Part shown: positions 46,639 to 56,689 of the stretch, in pieces
How the letters are laid out: each line of letters begins with the position of its first letter
How positions within the stretch are numbered: position 1 is the stretch's first letter
Assembly (NCBI GenBank): GCA_029204225.1
Contig: CM055113.1
Location: 883,973-947,972 of the forward strand
Direction: 5' to 3'
Length of the DNA stretch: 64,000 nucleotides
Source: Diphasiastrum complanatum
Taxonomy: Eukaryota > Streptophyta > Lycopodiopsida > Lycopodiales > Lycopodiaceae
Program-made: the position numbers and the translations under genes
The notes under the pieces: model-generated
What the model saw: only the letters and a program-made list of their open reading frames with translations
What the model was told of the DNA's origin: nothing
Database searches by the model: none

Positions 46639-47375
46639 TGTGAAGAATTGAAAAAGATTATCTATGTTAGATATAGGGGTCTTATGTTTTTTACATCAAG
46701 CATCTAGGTGTAGGATGTTGATAGGAATAAATTTGGCATAGATGGCAAATTATGCATTTCCACTTGTAATGCCACTATTGAGCCAAAATAGAGTAAGAGG
46801 CTAAACACTTGCTAATTAGAGTGTAGAAAAGTGTAAAGTTTTTATTTGATGAATTCCAAGAGGTCCAATAGGATATAGAGGTGGAACCTTGTGAGGTCCA
46901 ATAGGAAATTGAGGTGTGCTTGAATATAGTCCAATAGAATTAAGAGGTGCATAGATCAATGATCCAATAGGATCAAGAGGTGACAAAATGTGGTCCAATC
47001 ATAGTTAAGCATAGTGGTAGCTCGTGGACCTACTAGTATCATTGTACTCCTCATTTTGAAATCAATTGATTTGGTGATTTCATGGATTTTGTGAGTTTTT
47101 GGATTTCTAGCTTTCTCTCTCTAACCGAGAGCTCTTGATGCATTTTCTCTCTCTACCCGAGGAGAGCAGCTTGTTTTTACTTAGATTATTTTTTGAATAC
47201 TTCCCACACATGTGAGTGAGAGTTGGAAGTGATTGAATGCATGTAGTAGTGTGTTTTTGCCATAGGATTCAAGATTGATCTTGAATCTCAATCTAGTCTT
47301 GATCTTGGTGCATCTACACACCTTAGGAGATCACAAGTACATGTAGTGGACAGTCCACACATGTGAAAATCAACA
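46639..47375 (+). repeat. 5' LTR of K
   Basis: TGTGAAGAATTG to AAATCAACA. Holds the phased CCAAT array (46865-46999) and two CACATG-centred palindromes (about 47207 and 47356). Confidence 0.95.
46865..46999 (+). promoter_or_regulatory. Phased array of five CCAAT boxes in the K U3
   Basis: CCAAT occurs at 46865, 46898, 46931, 46964 and 46995, a period of 33, 33, 33 and 31 bp, mostly within GTCCAATAGGA. Spacing is close to three helical turns. CCAAT is the core bound by plant NF-Y. The same array is in the 3' LTR at 52366-52500. Confidence 0.75.
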
Positions 47376-47388
47376 TGGTATCAGAGCC
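47376..47388 (+). promoter_or_regulatory. Primer-binding site of K
   Basis: TGGTATCAGAGCC, exact, directly after the LTR. Confidence 0.95.
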
Positions 47389-48131
47389 TACCTAAGGTTA
47401 CCATGCATTTTGATCCATCTAAGTGAAAAATTTTCATCAATCTTGAGCTAGAAATTGTCAAGGCCCATTTTCCTAACTATCTTGTTCAATCTTGGATCAA
47501 AAGATATCAAAAGGACATTGATTGGGTCTGACCTGGTACTGTACGGAATCAGGTGCTCAGACACGTGTGAGGAACATCCAATTTCAGTTTGGAAGTTCTC
47601 TCTCATGTTTGATCCATTTATCTTGCTTGATAGCTTGTTTTGAAACTATTTTTGTCTAGTTTTTGTTGCAATCAGTTTCATTCCATTTGGTTGAGCCAAT
47701 CAAAAGTTATAAGCTTTTGAAGAGGGTTAGGTAGGGCACCTAGACCTGGGTGGACACATTTGGTTTGGTCAAGAGATTGCTTGGTTGATCCAAAATCACA
47801 GTTGTATGCTTGCCAATCTCATCTGTATGTGATCTAGACACTGTTTTGAGATCTTAGCCATTTTGTTTCATGCAATATCATTGTATTTGAGTCAAATTTG
47901 GTTTCTTAGTGTATTTCACACGTGCTAAGAGTGTTGGATCCTAACTTTGCCTATACTCCATCATTTGATGTGAAATAGATCTTGTTTTAGAGAGATTTGT
48001 GTAGCTAGTAAGAATCAATTCACAAATTGTTGTAAGATCTTTCATAGGAGGAGATAGTACTCAATTATTGGACCCTATTGAAAGTGTGTAACAACATTTA
48101 TTGTTCATCATCTGAGTTTTCTTCACTTCAA

Positions 48132-51100
48132 ATGTCTTCAATGGGTTCATCCTTGTTGAAACCAAGTGAAAGATTGACCACTTCAAATTATTCAATTTGG
48201 AAAATGAGGATGGAGTCCATCTTGATCCTTCAAGACGTGATGGACATAGTTCTTGGCCTTGAAGAAGAACCACAAGTTCTTTAAGAGGTTCAAAAATACA
48301 AAAAGAGAGCTAGGATGGCTCTCCACTACATTAAGATGAATGTCTCTAATGAGATATTGAGGGAGATAGGTACTTGTACAACAGCCAAAGAAGCTTGGGA
48401 TTGTATCAAGACTATCTATGAGGCTAAGAATACCTCTAGGCTTCTCACTCTTAGGAATCAAATCTTTCAAAGTAGCCAAAAGAGTGATGAGAGTGCATCT
48501 ACTTATGTTTTGAGAGTAAAAGATATTCATAGAGAGCTTGCTTGTATTGGTGATTCCATCAATCAAAATGAGCTAGTTCAAGTCATTCTCAATGGCTTGA
48601 GAAGTGAATTTGATAACCTTGTCCAATCCTATGCCATTAAGGAGGAGCTACCAAGTTTGGAGGCTCTCCAAAGTGTGCTAATTTCAGAAGAATCAAGACA
48701 AGAGTATAAGCTCTTGAGGATAGACAAGCTTTCTCTCACTCATAATGATGGCAAAGCTCTTTTTGCCAAGGATAAGCACAAAGAGAGGAGCAAGAACCAA
48801 CATCAACAATCCTCAAGCAAGGACAAAGTCAAATCCAAAGACAAAGATGAGGAGGAAGATGATTCCTCTAATGCTTTATCATCCAAGCTCAAGAAGAAGA
48901 AGAAGATCAAGTGCTTTTATTGTGGCAAGAAAGGTCATTATGCCACCAATTGCTTCAAAAAGAAGAATCAACTCAAGCAAGCCAATATTACCAATGAGAA
49001 GGAAGACACTATTGCAAGTGATGGAGAGGGATCTCTTATGGTCTCTAGTTTCTCATCTACTCCTTTCAAGAAGGATGGCCTATGGTATATTGATAGTGGA
49101 GCCTCTTCACATATGTGTAGCTCCAAGGACTCTTTCTCTTCTATTGCACCTTATGATGGAGTGAAGAAATCAATATACACTGCAAATGATTTTGAATGTC
49201 CTATTGAAGGCATAGGGAGCATTCCCTTGAAGCTTGCATCCTCTAAAGTTCTTTATCTCTCTAGAGTTCTTTATGTACCTAAGCTTACCAAGAATCTTAT
49301 TAGTGTTGGCCAATTGCTTGATAATGGCCTTGATGTAAAATTCAATGTTGATACTTGCACTATCAAGAAGAATGATGAGATACTTGCATTAGGATCTAGA
49401 TTTGGTGGCATCTATAGACTAGATCCAAATGAGTATGTGAATGCTTGTAATGTTGCTCTTGTGAACAAGCTCTCTATGGAGGAATTATGGCATAGGAGGT
49501 TGGGACATCCCAACTACAAATCCATGCTCTCTATGATCAAAGAATCCAAAGCTATTGGCTTGTCAAAGTCATTCTCCTAGAAGATCAAGCCTTGTGAGGC
49601 TTGTGCTATTGCTAAATCTCACAAAAAGCCATTTACAAGGTCTTCTATCAAAAGCAAGCATACTTTGGAGTTAATCCACTCGGATGTGAATTTCTCATCA
49701 ACTACAAGCAAGGGAGGAGCCACTTGTTTTGTTACTTTCATTGATGATTACACAAGATTCACTTGGATATATCTTCTTGCTTCAAAATATATGGTGTTTT
49801 ATCATTTCCTTATTTTCAAAGCTTATGTAGAGAAGCAATTCTCATTCAAGATTAAAGCTCTTAGAAGTGATGGAGGTGGTGAATATATCTCCAATAAATT
49901 TCAAGACTTTTGTGAGCTTGAAGGCATTAAAAGAGAGTTTTCTTGTGCCTACTCTCCATCTCAAAATGGAGTGGCCGAGAGAAAGAATAGATCTCTATGT
50001 GAATGTGCAAAATCTATGAGAATTGAGACATCTTTGCCCAAAGATTTTTGGGGAGAAGCCATTAATTGTGCAAATTATCTTTGCAATAGGCTCCCACATA
50101 TAGCTCTTGGAGGAAAGTCACCATATGAAATCTTATTTTTGAAGAAGCCTAAGGTTGATCACCTTAGAGTTTTTGGATGCTTATGCTTTGTCCATATTCC
50201 CTTGGAAACAAGGAAGAAGGAAGATCCTAGTGCATGCAAAGGGATCATGGTTGGATACTCATCCACCAAGAAGGCCTATAGAGTCTTTATACTCTCTACT
50301 TCTCAAGTTATTGAAAGTAGAGATGTTGTCTTTCATGAAGATCAACACTCATCATTTGAAGAGGCCGAGATCAAGAAATCTATGGATGCATCATCAATTA
50401 TTGATTTTGAAGACAATCATGATGTGATGGGGTCGAGATTTGAAGAAGACTCTCCTCGGATTTTTTCACCAAGAAGATCCATGAGAAATAGATCCGAGCC
50501 TAAGAGGCTCTCATATGTTGACAAAGGCAAACAAGTGGATCTTGATTCCACTAATTATGTTTTTTATGTCTCTTATGAAGAGCCAAAGAATGTACAAGAG
50601 GCACTCAATACCAAGGAGTGGTATGATGCCATGAAGCAAGAGTATGATGCATTGATCACCAACAATACTTGGAAGCTTGTGGATCCTCCTTCCAACAAGC
50701 ATGTGATTGGTTGCAAGTGGGTATTTTGGATCAAGTTCAATCATGATGGCACCATTAACAAGCATAAAGCAAGATTATGTGCCAAAGGATTTGCTCAAAT
50801 CCATGGTCTTGATTATGAGGAGACCTTTGCACCCGTTGCAAAGATGGTGACAATAAGAATTATTATTTCTCTTGCTTGTTTTTTCAAGTGGAAGGTGTTC
50901 CAATTAGATGTATCCAATGCTTTTCTAAATGGTTATCTTGAGGAGGAGATCTATATGGAACAACCTCAAGGATTCATCAAGGATGAGTCCAAAGTGTGCT
51001 TGCTCTTCAAAAGTCTTTATGGACTCAAGCAAGCACCACGATCATGGTATTCAAGACTTAACTCTTTCCTTATCTCACTAGGATTTACTCTTAGTGACTA

Positions 51101-52121
51101 TGATCCTTCCATGTATCTAAAGTTTGTTGATAGCAATATTGTCATTCTTCTAATCTATGTTGATGACATTATTCTTTGTGGAAGTTGTATCAAGCTAGTT
51201 GATGAAACCAAGCTAGCACTTGGATGTGAGTTTAAAATGCAAGATCTAGGAGAGATACATTACATCCTAGGCCTAGAAATTGATTTTTATGAAAATCATG
51301 TCTTTATATGCCAATCTAGATATGCTCACTCTATGTTGAAAAAATTCCATATGGAAAATTCTAAGAGCATAGATACTCCAATGGAGCAAATTGTAAAAGA
51401 TCCTAATAAAGGTGATGAAAGATCCTTTGAGGACATCACACTTTTTAGGAGTCTTGTAGGCTCCTTGATTTGGCTTACCATTACTAGGCCCGATCTTAGT
51501 TTTTGTGTGCACAAATTGAGTAAATTTATGCAAGAACCTAAGATCCATCATTGGAAGATGGCCAAGAGGATTTTAAGATATGTATCTTCATCTTGTGATT
51601 ATGGTCTACTCTATAAAAGTGAAGATCTATCCATTATTGGCTACTCGGATCCGGACTTTGCAAGTGACAAAATGGATCGAAAGTCTATTAGTGCATACAC
51701 TATCTTTCTTGGAGGCAATCTAATATCTTGGCTTTCCAAAAAGCAAGATACTATATCTCTCTCTTCATGTGAGGCCGAGTACAAAGCACTCACTACAACT
51801 ACCAAAGAAGTGCTTTGGATCAAGAGGTTATTAATGGAACTAAAGTGCATCAAGGAGGATGATCTACCAATGATCAAGTGTGATAACATCTCGGCCCAAG
51901 CTCTTGCCAATAATCCCATATTTCATGCAAGAAGCAAGCACATAGAAGTGGCACACCATTTTGTGAGAGAAAAGCTTATTGGAGGAGAAATATATTTGGA
52001 GCATGTCAACTCGTCCTCTTGTATTGCCGATCTACTCACCAAGCCTTTGAGCAAAAGTGCTTTCATCAAGCATAGATCTAATCTTGGAGTTATATCAAGA
52101 TCAATGCTCAAATCTTCATAG
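48132..52121 (+). pseudogene. Copia K gag-pol polyprotein with two stop codons
   Basis: One continuous frame of 1330 codons from the ATG at 48132 (MSSMGSSLLK) to 52121, broken by TAA at 48282-48284 and TAG at 49578-49580. Order: gag core; zinc knuckle CFYCGKKGHYATNC (about 48910); protease DSGASSHM (about 49090); integrase HHCC (HRRLGHPNY...CEAC) with core Asp in LIHSDV, Asp in LRSDGGGEY and Glu in SQNGVAERKN; RT with QLDVSNAFLNG and catalytic LIYVDDIILCG; RNase H with GYSDPDFASDKMDRKS, SSCEAEYKAL and CDNISAQ. All catalytic residues I looked for are kept. The 743-bp leader 47389-48131 has no gene. Reading through or removing the stops would be needed for self-supply, so it is best called a nearly intact autonomous copy. 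Confidence 0.95.
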
Positions 52122-52129
52122 ATAATTTT

Positions 52130-52139
52130 TTAGGAGGAG
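52130..52139 (+). promoter_or_regulatory. Polypurine tract of K
   Basis: TTAGGAGGAG directly before the 3' LTR. Confidence 0.85.
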
Positions 52140-52876
52140 TGTGAAGAATTGAAAAAGATTATCTATGTTAGATATAGGGGTCTTATGTTTTTTACATCAA
52201 GCATCTAGGTGTAAGATGTTGATAGGAATAAATTTGGCATAGATGGCAAATTATGCATTTCCACTTGTAATGCCACTATTGAGCCAAAATAGAGTAAGAG
52301 GCTAAACACTTGCTAATTAGAGTGTAGACAAGTGTAAAGTTTTTGTTTGATGAATTCCAAGAGGTCCAATAGGATATAGAGGTGGAACCTTGTGAGGTCC
52401 AATAGGAAATTGAGGTGTGCTTGAATATAGTCCAATAGAATTAAGAGGTGCATAGATCAATGATCCAATAGGATCAAGAGGTGACAAAATGTGGTCCAAT
52501 CATAGTTGAGCATAGTGGTAGCTCGTGGACCTACTAGTATCATTGTACTCCTCATTTTGAAATCAATTGATTTGGTGATTTCATGGATTTTGTGAGTTTT
52601 TGGATTTCTAGCTTTCTCTCTCTACCCGAGAGCTCTTGATGCATTTTCTCTCTCTACCCGAGGAGAGCAGCTTGTTTTAACTTAGATTATTTTTTGAATA
52701 CTTCCCACACATGTGAGTGAGAGTTGGAAGTGATTGGATGCATGTAGTAGTGTGTTTTTGCCATAGGATTCAAGATTGATCTTGAATCTCAATCTAGTCT
52801 TGATCTTGGTGCATCTACACACCTTAGGAGATCACAAGTACATGTAGTGGACAGTCCACACATGTGAAAATCAACA
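52140..52876 (+). repeat. 3' LTR of K
   Basis: Same length as the 5' LTR. CCAAT array at 52366, 52399, 52432, 52465 and 52496. Confidence 0.95.
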
Positions 52877-54760
52877 CCTTGTACTCGGCTTCACAAGAAA
52901 AAAGTGAGACTGTATCTTGCTTTTTGGAAAGCCAAGATATTACTCCTCCACAAAGAAATGTTGCAAATGAACTAATGGACTTCCTATCCATCTTGTCACC
53001 TACAAAATCTGAGTCCGAGTAGGCTCTCAAGTGCAAGTTAGATCCTTCATAAAGTATGCCAAAAAATCTAGTACTGGAAACATATCTAAGTACTCTCTTG
53101 GCACTTTTCCAATGATGAACTAAAGGAGCTGGCATACTTTGGCTCAACTTGCTTACACAAAAACTTAAGTCAGGTCTAGTGATGGTTAAATAGATTAGAG
53201 AGCCTATAAGCTTTCTAAAGAGGGTGATGTCCTCAAAGGATGCTTCGTCACCTTCATTAGTTGCTTTCACAACATGCTCCATAGGGGTGTCAATCCCCTT
53301 ACAATCTTTCATACCAAATCTTTCAAGAATGGAAGTAGCATACTTAGATTGACTATGAAAGTACAATTGCTACTTCTAGACACTTCTATCCCAAGTATAA
53401 ATTTTAGGAAGCCTAGATCTACCATCTTGAACTCACTAGATAAGTCAACTTTTACTTTGCCTATGCCATCATCATGATTTCCTGTCATAATGATGTCATC
53501 AACATAAAGAACCAAAATGATGATCTTTCCTCCATTACATTTGAAATATAATGAAGGTTCATAAGCACTTAGTACAAAGCCAAGGGAATAGAGAAAATCA
53601 TGCAACCTAGAGTACCAAGCTCTAGGTGCTTGCTTCAAGCCATATAGGCTCTTCCTTAAGTAGCACACCTTTTGCTCCTCACCAACCTTGATGAAGCCCT
53701 CGGGTTACATCATGTAGATTTCCTCTTCTAAGAAGCCATTCAAGAAGGCATTTGTCACATCCATTTGGTAGAGATCCCATTTGAACAAAGTAGCAATGCA
53801 AATGATTAATCTAATAGTTACAAGCTTATCTACATGTGCAAATGTTTCTTCATAATCCAATCCTTTTATTTGAAAAAATTCCTTAGCAACAAGCCTAGCT
53901 TTGTACTTACTAATAGACCCATCTTGATTGTACTTAATTCTATAAATACAATCACATGCAAGTGGTTTCTTTCCTCTTGTAAGATTTACAAGATTCCAAG
54001 TATGATTCTCTTCTAATGCATCATACTCTACTTGCATTGCATCTCTCCAAACTTTAGATTTATATGCTTCTTCAAAAGATGATGGTTCTTCAAGAAATGT
54101 AGCTAAAAAAGAGTAAGAGGCAGAAGATGTAGAGTCTTCCTTTTGCTTTCCTTTGTCCACATAGGTAAGCCTTGAGGGTTCGGTTGTCAAGATCCTCCTC
54201 GGATTTGTCAAGATCTTCAATGCACAATGGGTTAGATCCATTTGACAAGCTCTTAGCAAATTGTGACTCATCAAAAAGTACATCCTTGCTTACCTTTACT
54301 TTCTTGGATGTAGGATCATATATCCTATATCCCTTGCTAGTTTCTCCATAGCCAACAAAGATTCCTTTGAAGGAGGTAGCATCTTCTTTACTTCTAGTCT
54401 CCAAAGGAATGTGTACATAACAAGTACATCCAAAGATCTTAAAATCTTTTACATTGGGTTTCTTATCAAACAAGGCTTGATAAGGTGAGATCCTATCTAT
54501 AGCACTACTAGGAAGTCTATTACACAAATAATTAGCACATGTTATGGCTTCTCCCCAATATGAGATGGGAAGTGATGCATCAAGTCTCAAAGACTTTGCA
54601 CACTCACATAGACTCCTATTTTTCCTCTCGGCCACCCCATTTTGTTGAGGGGTGTAGGAACAAGTGTATTGTAACTTAGTACCATTGATCTCACAAAAGT
54701 CTTTCATTTTATTGGAGTACTCTCCTCCATTATTACATCTTAGTGCTTTGATAGAAGTAC
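52877..54760 (-). pseudogene. Copia J integrase, RT and RNase H start
   Basis: Integrase from about 54760 (LRCNNGGEYS, PQQNGVAERKNRSL with the catalytic Glu), then frame shifts near 54180. RT runs to 53705 (MDVTNAFLNGFLEEEIY), then a stop, then LYVDDIIMTG and a shift near 53370. RNase H (DKMDRKSISS, WLSKKQDTVSL) continues until K interrupts it. One region is nearly identical to copia H. Gag, protease and the zinc-binding part of integrase are absent. Confidence 0.92.
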
Positions 54761-54762
54761 TA

Positions 54763-54868
54763 AGTTGTTACTCTACTAGAGACTTGAACTTAATGAGGAG
54801 GTCCTAGGTTCAATCTCTAGCCCGACCACACACACCAAGTGTAAAAACTTTTCACGTGGTATCAGAGC
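54763..54868 (+). repeat. TRIM-type LTR end with half tRNA module and primer site
   Basis: Plus-strand sequence with a B-box-like GGTTCAATCTC in a T-arm, then the shared tail ACCAAGTGTAAAAACTTTTCACG, followed at 54857 by the primer site TGGTATCAGAGC. The 5' half is truncated against copia J integrase. Its tail and T-arm match the inverted unit at 54947-55098. Confidence 0.6.
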
Positions 54869-54946
54869 TAAGTAAGAGAGTGATCAATGAATCATAAATC
54901 TTGTAAAGATCATTTGCAAAATTTGTTTTTGGCCAATACTAGTCCA

Positions 54947-55098
54947 TGTGAAAAGTTTTTACACTTGGTGTGTGTGGTCGGGCTAGGGATTGAGCCTAGG
55001 ACTCCCCCATTCCGGTGGGGTGCTCTACCACTGAACTACCCGTCCATTTGTGTTCCAAGAGTGTTGTGCAAGGGCTATAGCCTTGACACTTTCTAACA
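54947..55098 (-). repeat. Miniature LTR (152 bp) carrying a tRNA-like module
   Basis: On the minus strand a purine tract CCTTGAGGGGTAG is followed by TGTTAGAAAGTGTC, then the tRNA-like fold, a T-run and the end TTTTCACA. Together with 54763-54868, which shows the same end abutting a primer site, this defines a short LTR as in TRIM elements. The 73 bp at 55099-55171 (from TGGTATGAAAGCC to the purine tract) look like the TRIM internal domain, now fused to the J LTR. Confidence 0.6.
54975..55045 (-). tRNA. tRNA-derived cloverleaf inside the miniature LTR
   Basis: Minus-strand folding: acceptor GGACGGG/CCCGACC (6 of 7 pairs), D-arm GTTC/GAGC, anticodon stem CCCCA/TGGGG with a 6-nt loop (one short of the normal 7), variable region GAGTC, T-arm CTAGG/CCTAG with 7-nt loop CTCAATC, then a discriminator A. 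A-box TAGTTCAGTGGTAGAGC and B-box-like GGCTCAATCC are in place for RNA polymerase III, and TTTT lies about 25 bp downstream. The irregular loop makes a working tRNA unlikely, and I assign no amino acid. It could be a SINE head or a Pol III promoter of the LTR. Confidence 0.65.
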
Positions 55099-55171
55099 CT
55101 ACCCCTCAAGGCATAGCCCTTTTTAGCTACCGCCTGCCTAGACCACACCCACAAGCATGGCTTTCATACCA

Positions 55172-56000
55172 TGTGAAATTTTACAATTTTTAGGACAATA
55201 ATGATTGTACTTTACAATCATAGAGAGTTATTGGTTGCTTAATCAATGAATCTATCAAGTTCTACACATTAGATCTTGATCTAGATTCACTACACTTGGA
55301 TTTAAGCAAGAGCAATGGAACAACACATCATTTTTTAGTGAGAGCGGCCTCACACATGTGGAGTACTATCCACAGTACGACCTACATCTGAAACAACAAG
55401 TACAATGATACTAGATAGCAATCATACATAAAAATCACAAGACAAATGACTAGAAACCTCACAAAAGTGTAGAGTGCAAAAGTCTCATCAATTTTCTTAG
55501 AAAAATGATGATATTTTTATAGATCAAGTACATCCATGAGTTTGGTACAATCCAGCAGGTCTTCACACGTGTGAAGAGTGCCACATCACTCAGATCTATC
55601 CATTTGATCCATCATATGACTAAAATCCAAAAAGATAGTCTCCTAGAATATAGGAATATTCCCTACAAAAAGGATCTAAGGAAAATGGTCAACTCTTATC
55701 TTCTAGTACTCTATACACACGTGTGAACATCCACTTGCCATGTGGGAGCAAAAACTCATGCACATGCAAGGAAAAGCTAATTTGTAGGTGACTAGTCAAC
55801 TTGACTAAAAACTAGTCAATTCATGTTCACACTAACTAGAATGATACAAAATCAATTTGGATATATACAAACATGAAAAGTACATCCTTTCACATGTGGG
55901 AACAAGCTCCACATGTGTGAAATCAGATCATCAACATATTCTAATCTTTGATCAATATTTACATGAACCAATGTCAAGTGAGAAGTGACAATTTTCAACA
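55172..56000 (-). repeat. 5' LTR of J
   Basis: TGTGAAATTTTACAA to TTTTCAACA. TTCACACGTGTGAA at 55562-55575, ACACACGTGTGAAC at about 55714, and CACATGTG-type sites near 55895 and 55915. Confidence 0.9.
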
Positions 56001-56430
56001 CGCTTGAGCTCTCAAAATGGTAGAGTCTCCTCCTCTCTATTAAGCATGAAAATAGTGTACAAATGGTGCCTTTTTATAAAATGGAAAAGGCCCTTGCCCC
56101 TCAATCCTATTGGCTAATATTCACATCGATCCTCTCCATTCATCTTGGACCCAACTTGATCCAAGGGTCCACCAAAAGTACATTGGAAATCACAAGATTC
56201 ATCTGAGTCCAAAATTGGACTCAACTCTAAAAAGTAAACTCTAAGTTTAGAATTGACTTTGGGCCTCAAATTTTATTTTAATTACAAAGGGCCCAAGTCT
56301 ATTATTTTATTTACAACTTCACTTGCATGCTCATTGGGCCATGGGCTTATACACGCAGGATGCCATGCCCTCGCAACACATTTTATTGGATAATTTTATC
56401 TATTTACACTTTGTTGGGAATACCCCAACA
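56001..56430. repeat. Gypsy G3-family LTR, second part
   Basis: Matches 28950-29386 of the G3 LTR and ends TACCCCAACA. Joined to 45065-45454 when copia J is removed. Confidence 0.8.
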
Positions 56431-56689
56431 GGACCCACGGCCTGAAGTAGTGTCGGTCCCTCGGCACTCTGTCGGTTTAGTATAGTGTTTTCTTCGCTCG
56501 CCTTTGCTGGATCAGGTAGGTGGTGACGTCCTCCATAAAGTTGAGGTGGTCCAGTTTCTTCAAGTCCTTGGGCGTGTGAAGGGACTTGTGGACTCCTCGC
56601 AGCCAATCTTGGTCGACCCATGTTTGGAATCTGCGTGTCCATGGATCGCCTAGAAGCGTAGTTCATTAATACACACGATCGATTGACAA

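Larger units (their letters stand above)
46639..52876 (+). mobile_element. Copia K: nearly intact full-length element, TSD CCTTG
   Basis: LTRs of exactly 737 bp (46639-47375, 52140-52876) differ at about seven positions by eye. Exact duplication CCTTG at 46634-46638 and 52877-52881. Primer site, full gag-pol frame and purine tract are all present. Only two in-frame stops interrupt the polyprotein. It is inserted in the RNase H of copia J. Confidence 0.96.
45455..56000 (-). mobile_element. Copia J, split by copia K
   Basis: LTRs 45455-46308 and 55172-56000, near identical. Flanks TGCTT (45450-45454) and CGCTT (56001-56005) fit a 5-bp duplication with one change, and the gypsy LTR reads through when J is removed. 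It reads on the minus strand. Integrase core, RT and RNase H are recognisable, but gag, protease and the usual leader are missing; a TRIM-like piece with a tRNA module lies there instead. Confidence 0.87.

Noticed and set aside
46816-46998. Pro-rich frame (PIGP/PIGS repeats) on the minus strand of the K LTRs
   Set aside because: Antisense translation of the 33-bp CCAAT array; present identically in both LTRs and non-coding in other respects.
54887-55096. Open frame with GIEPRT...ALPLNYP-like peptide
   Set aside because: It is the antisense translation of the tRNA-like module; such peptides are common artefacts of tRNA-derived repeats.
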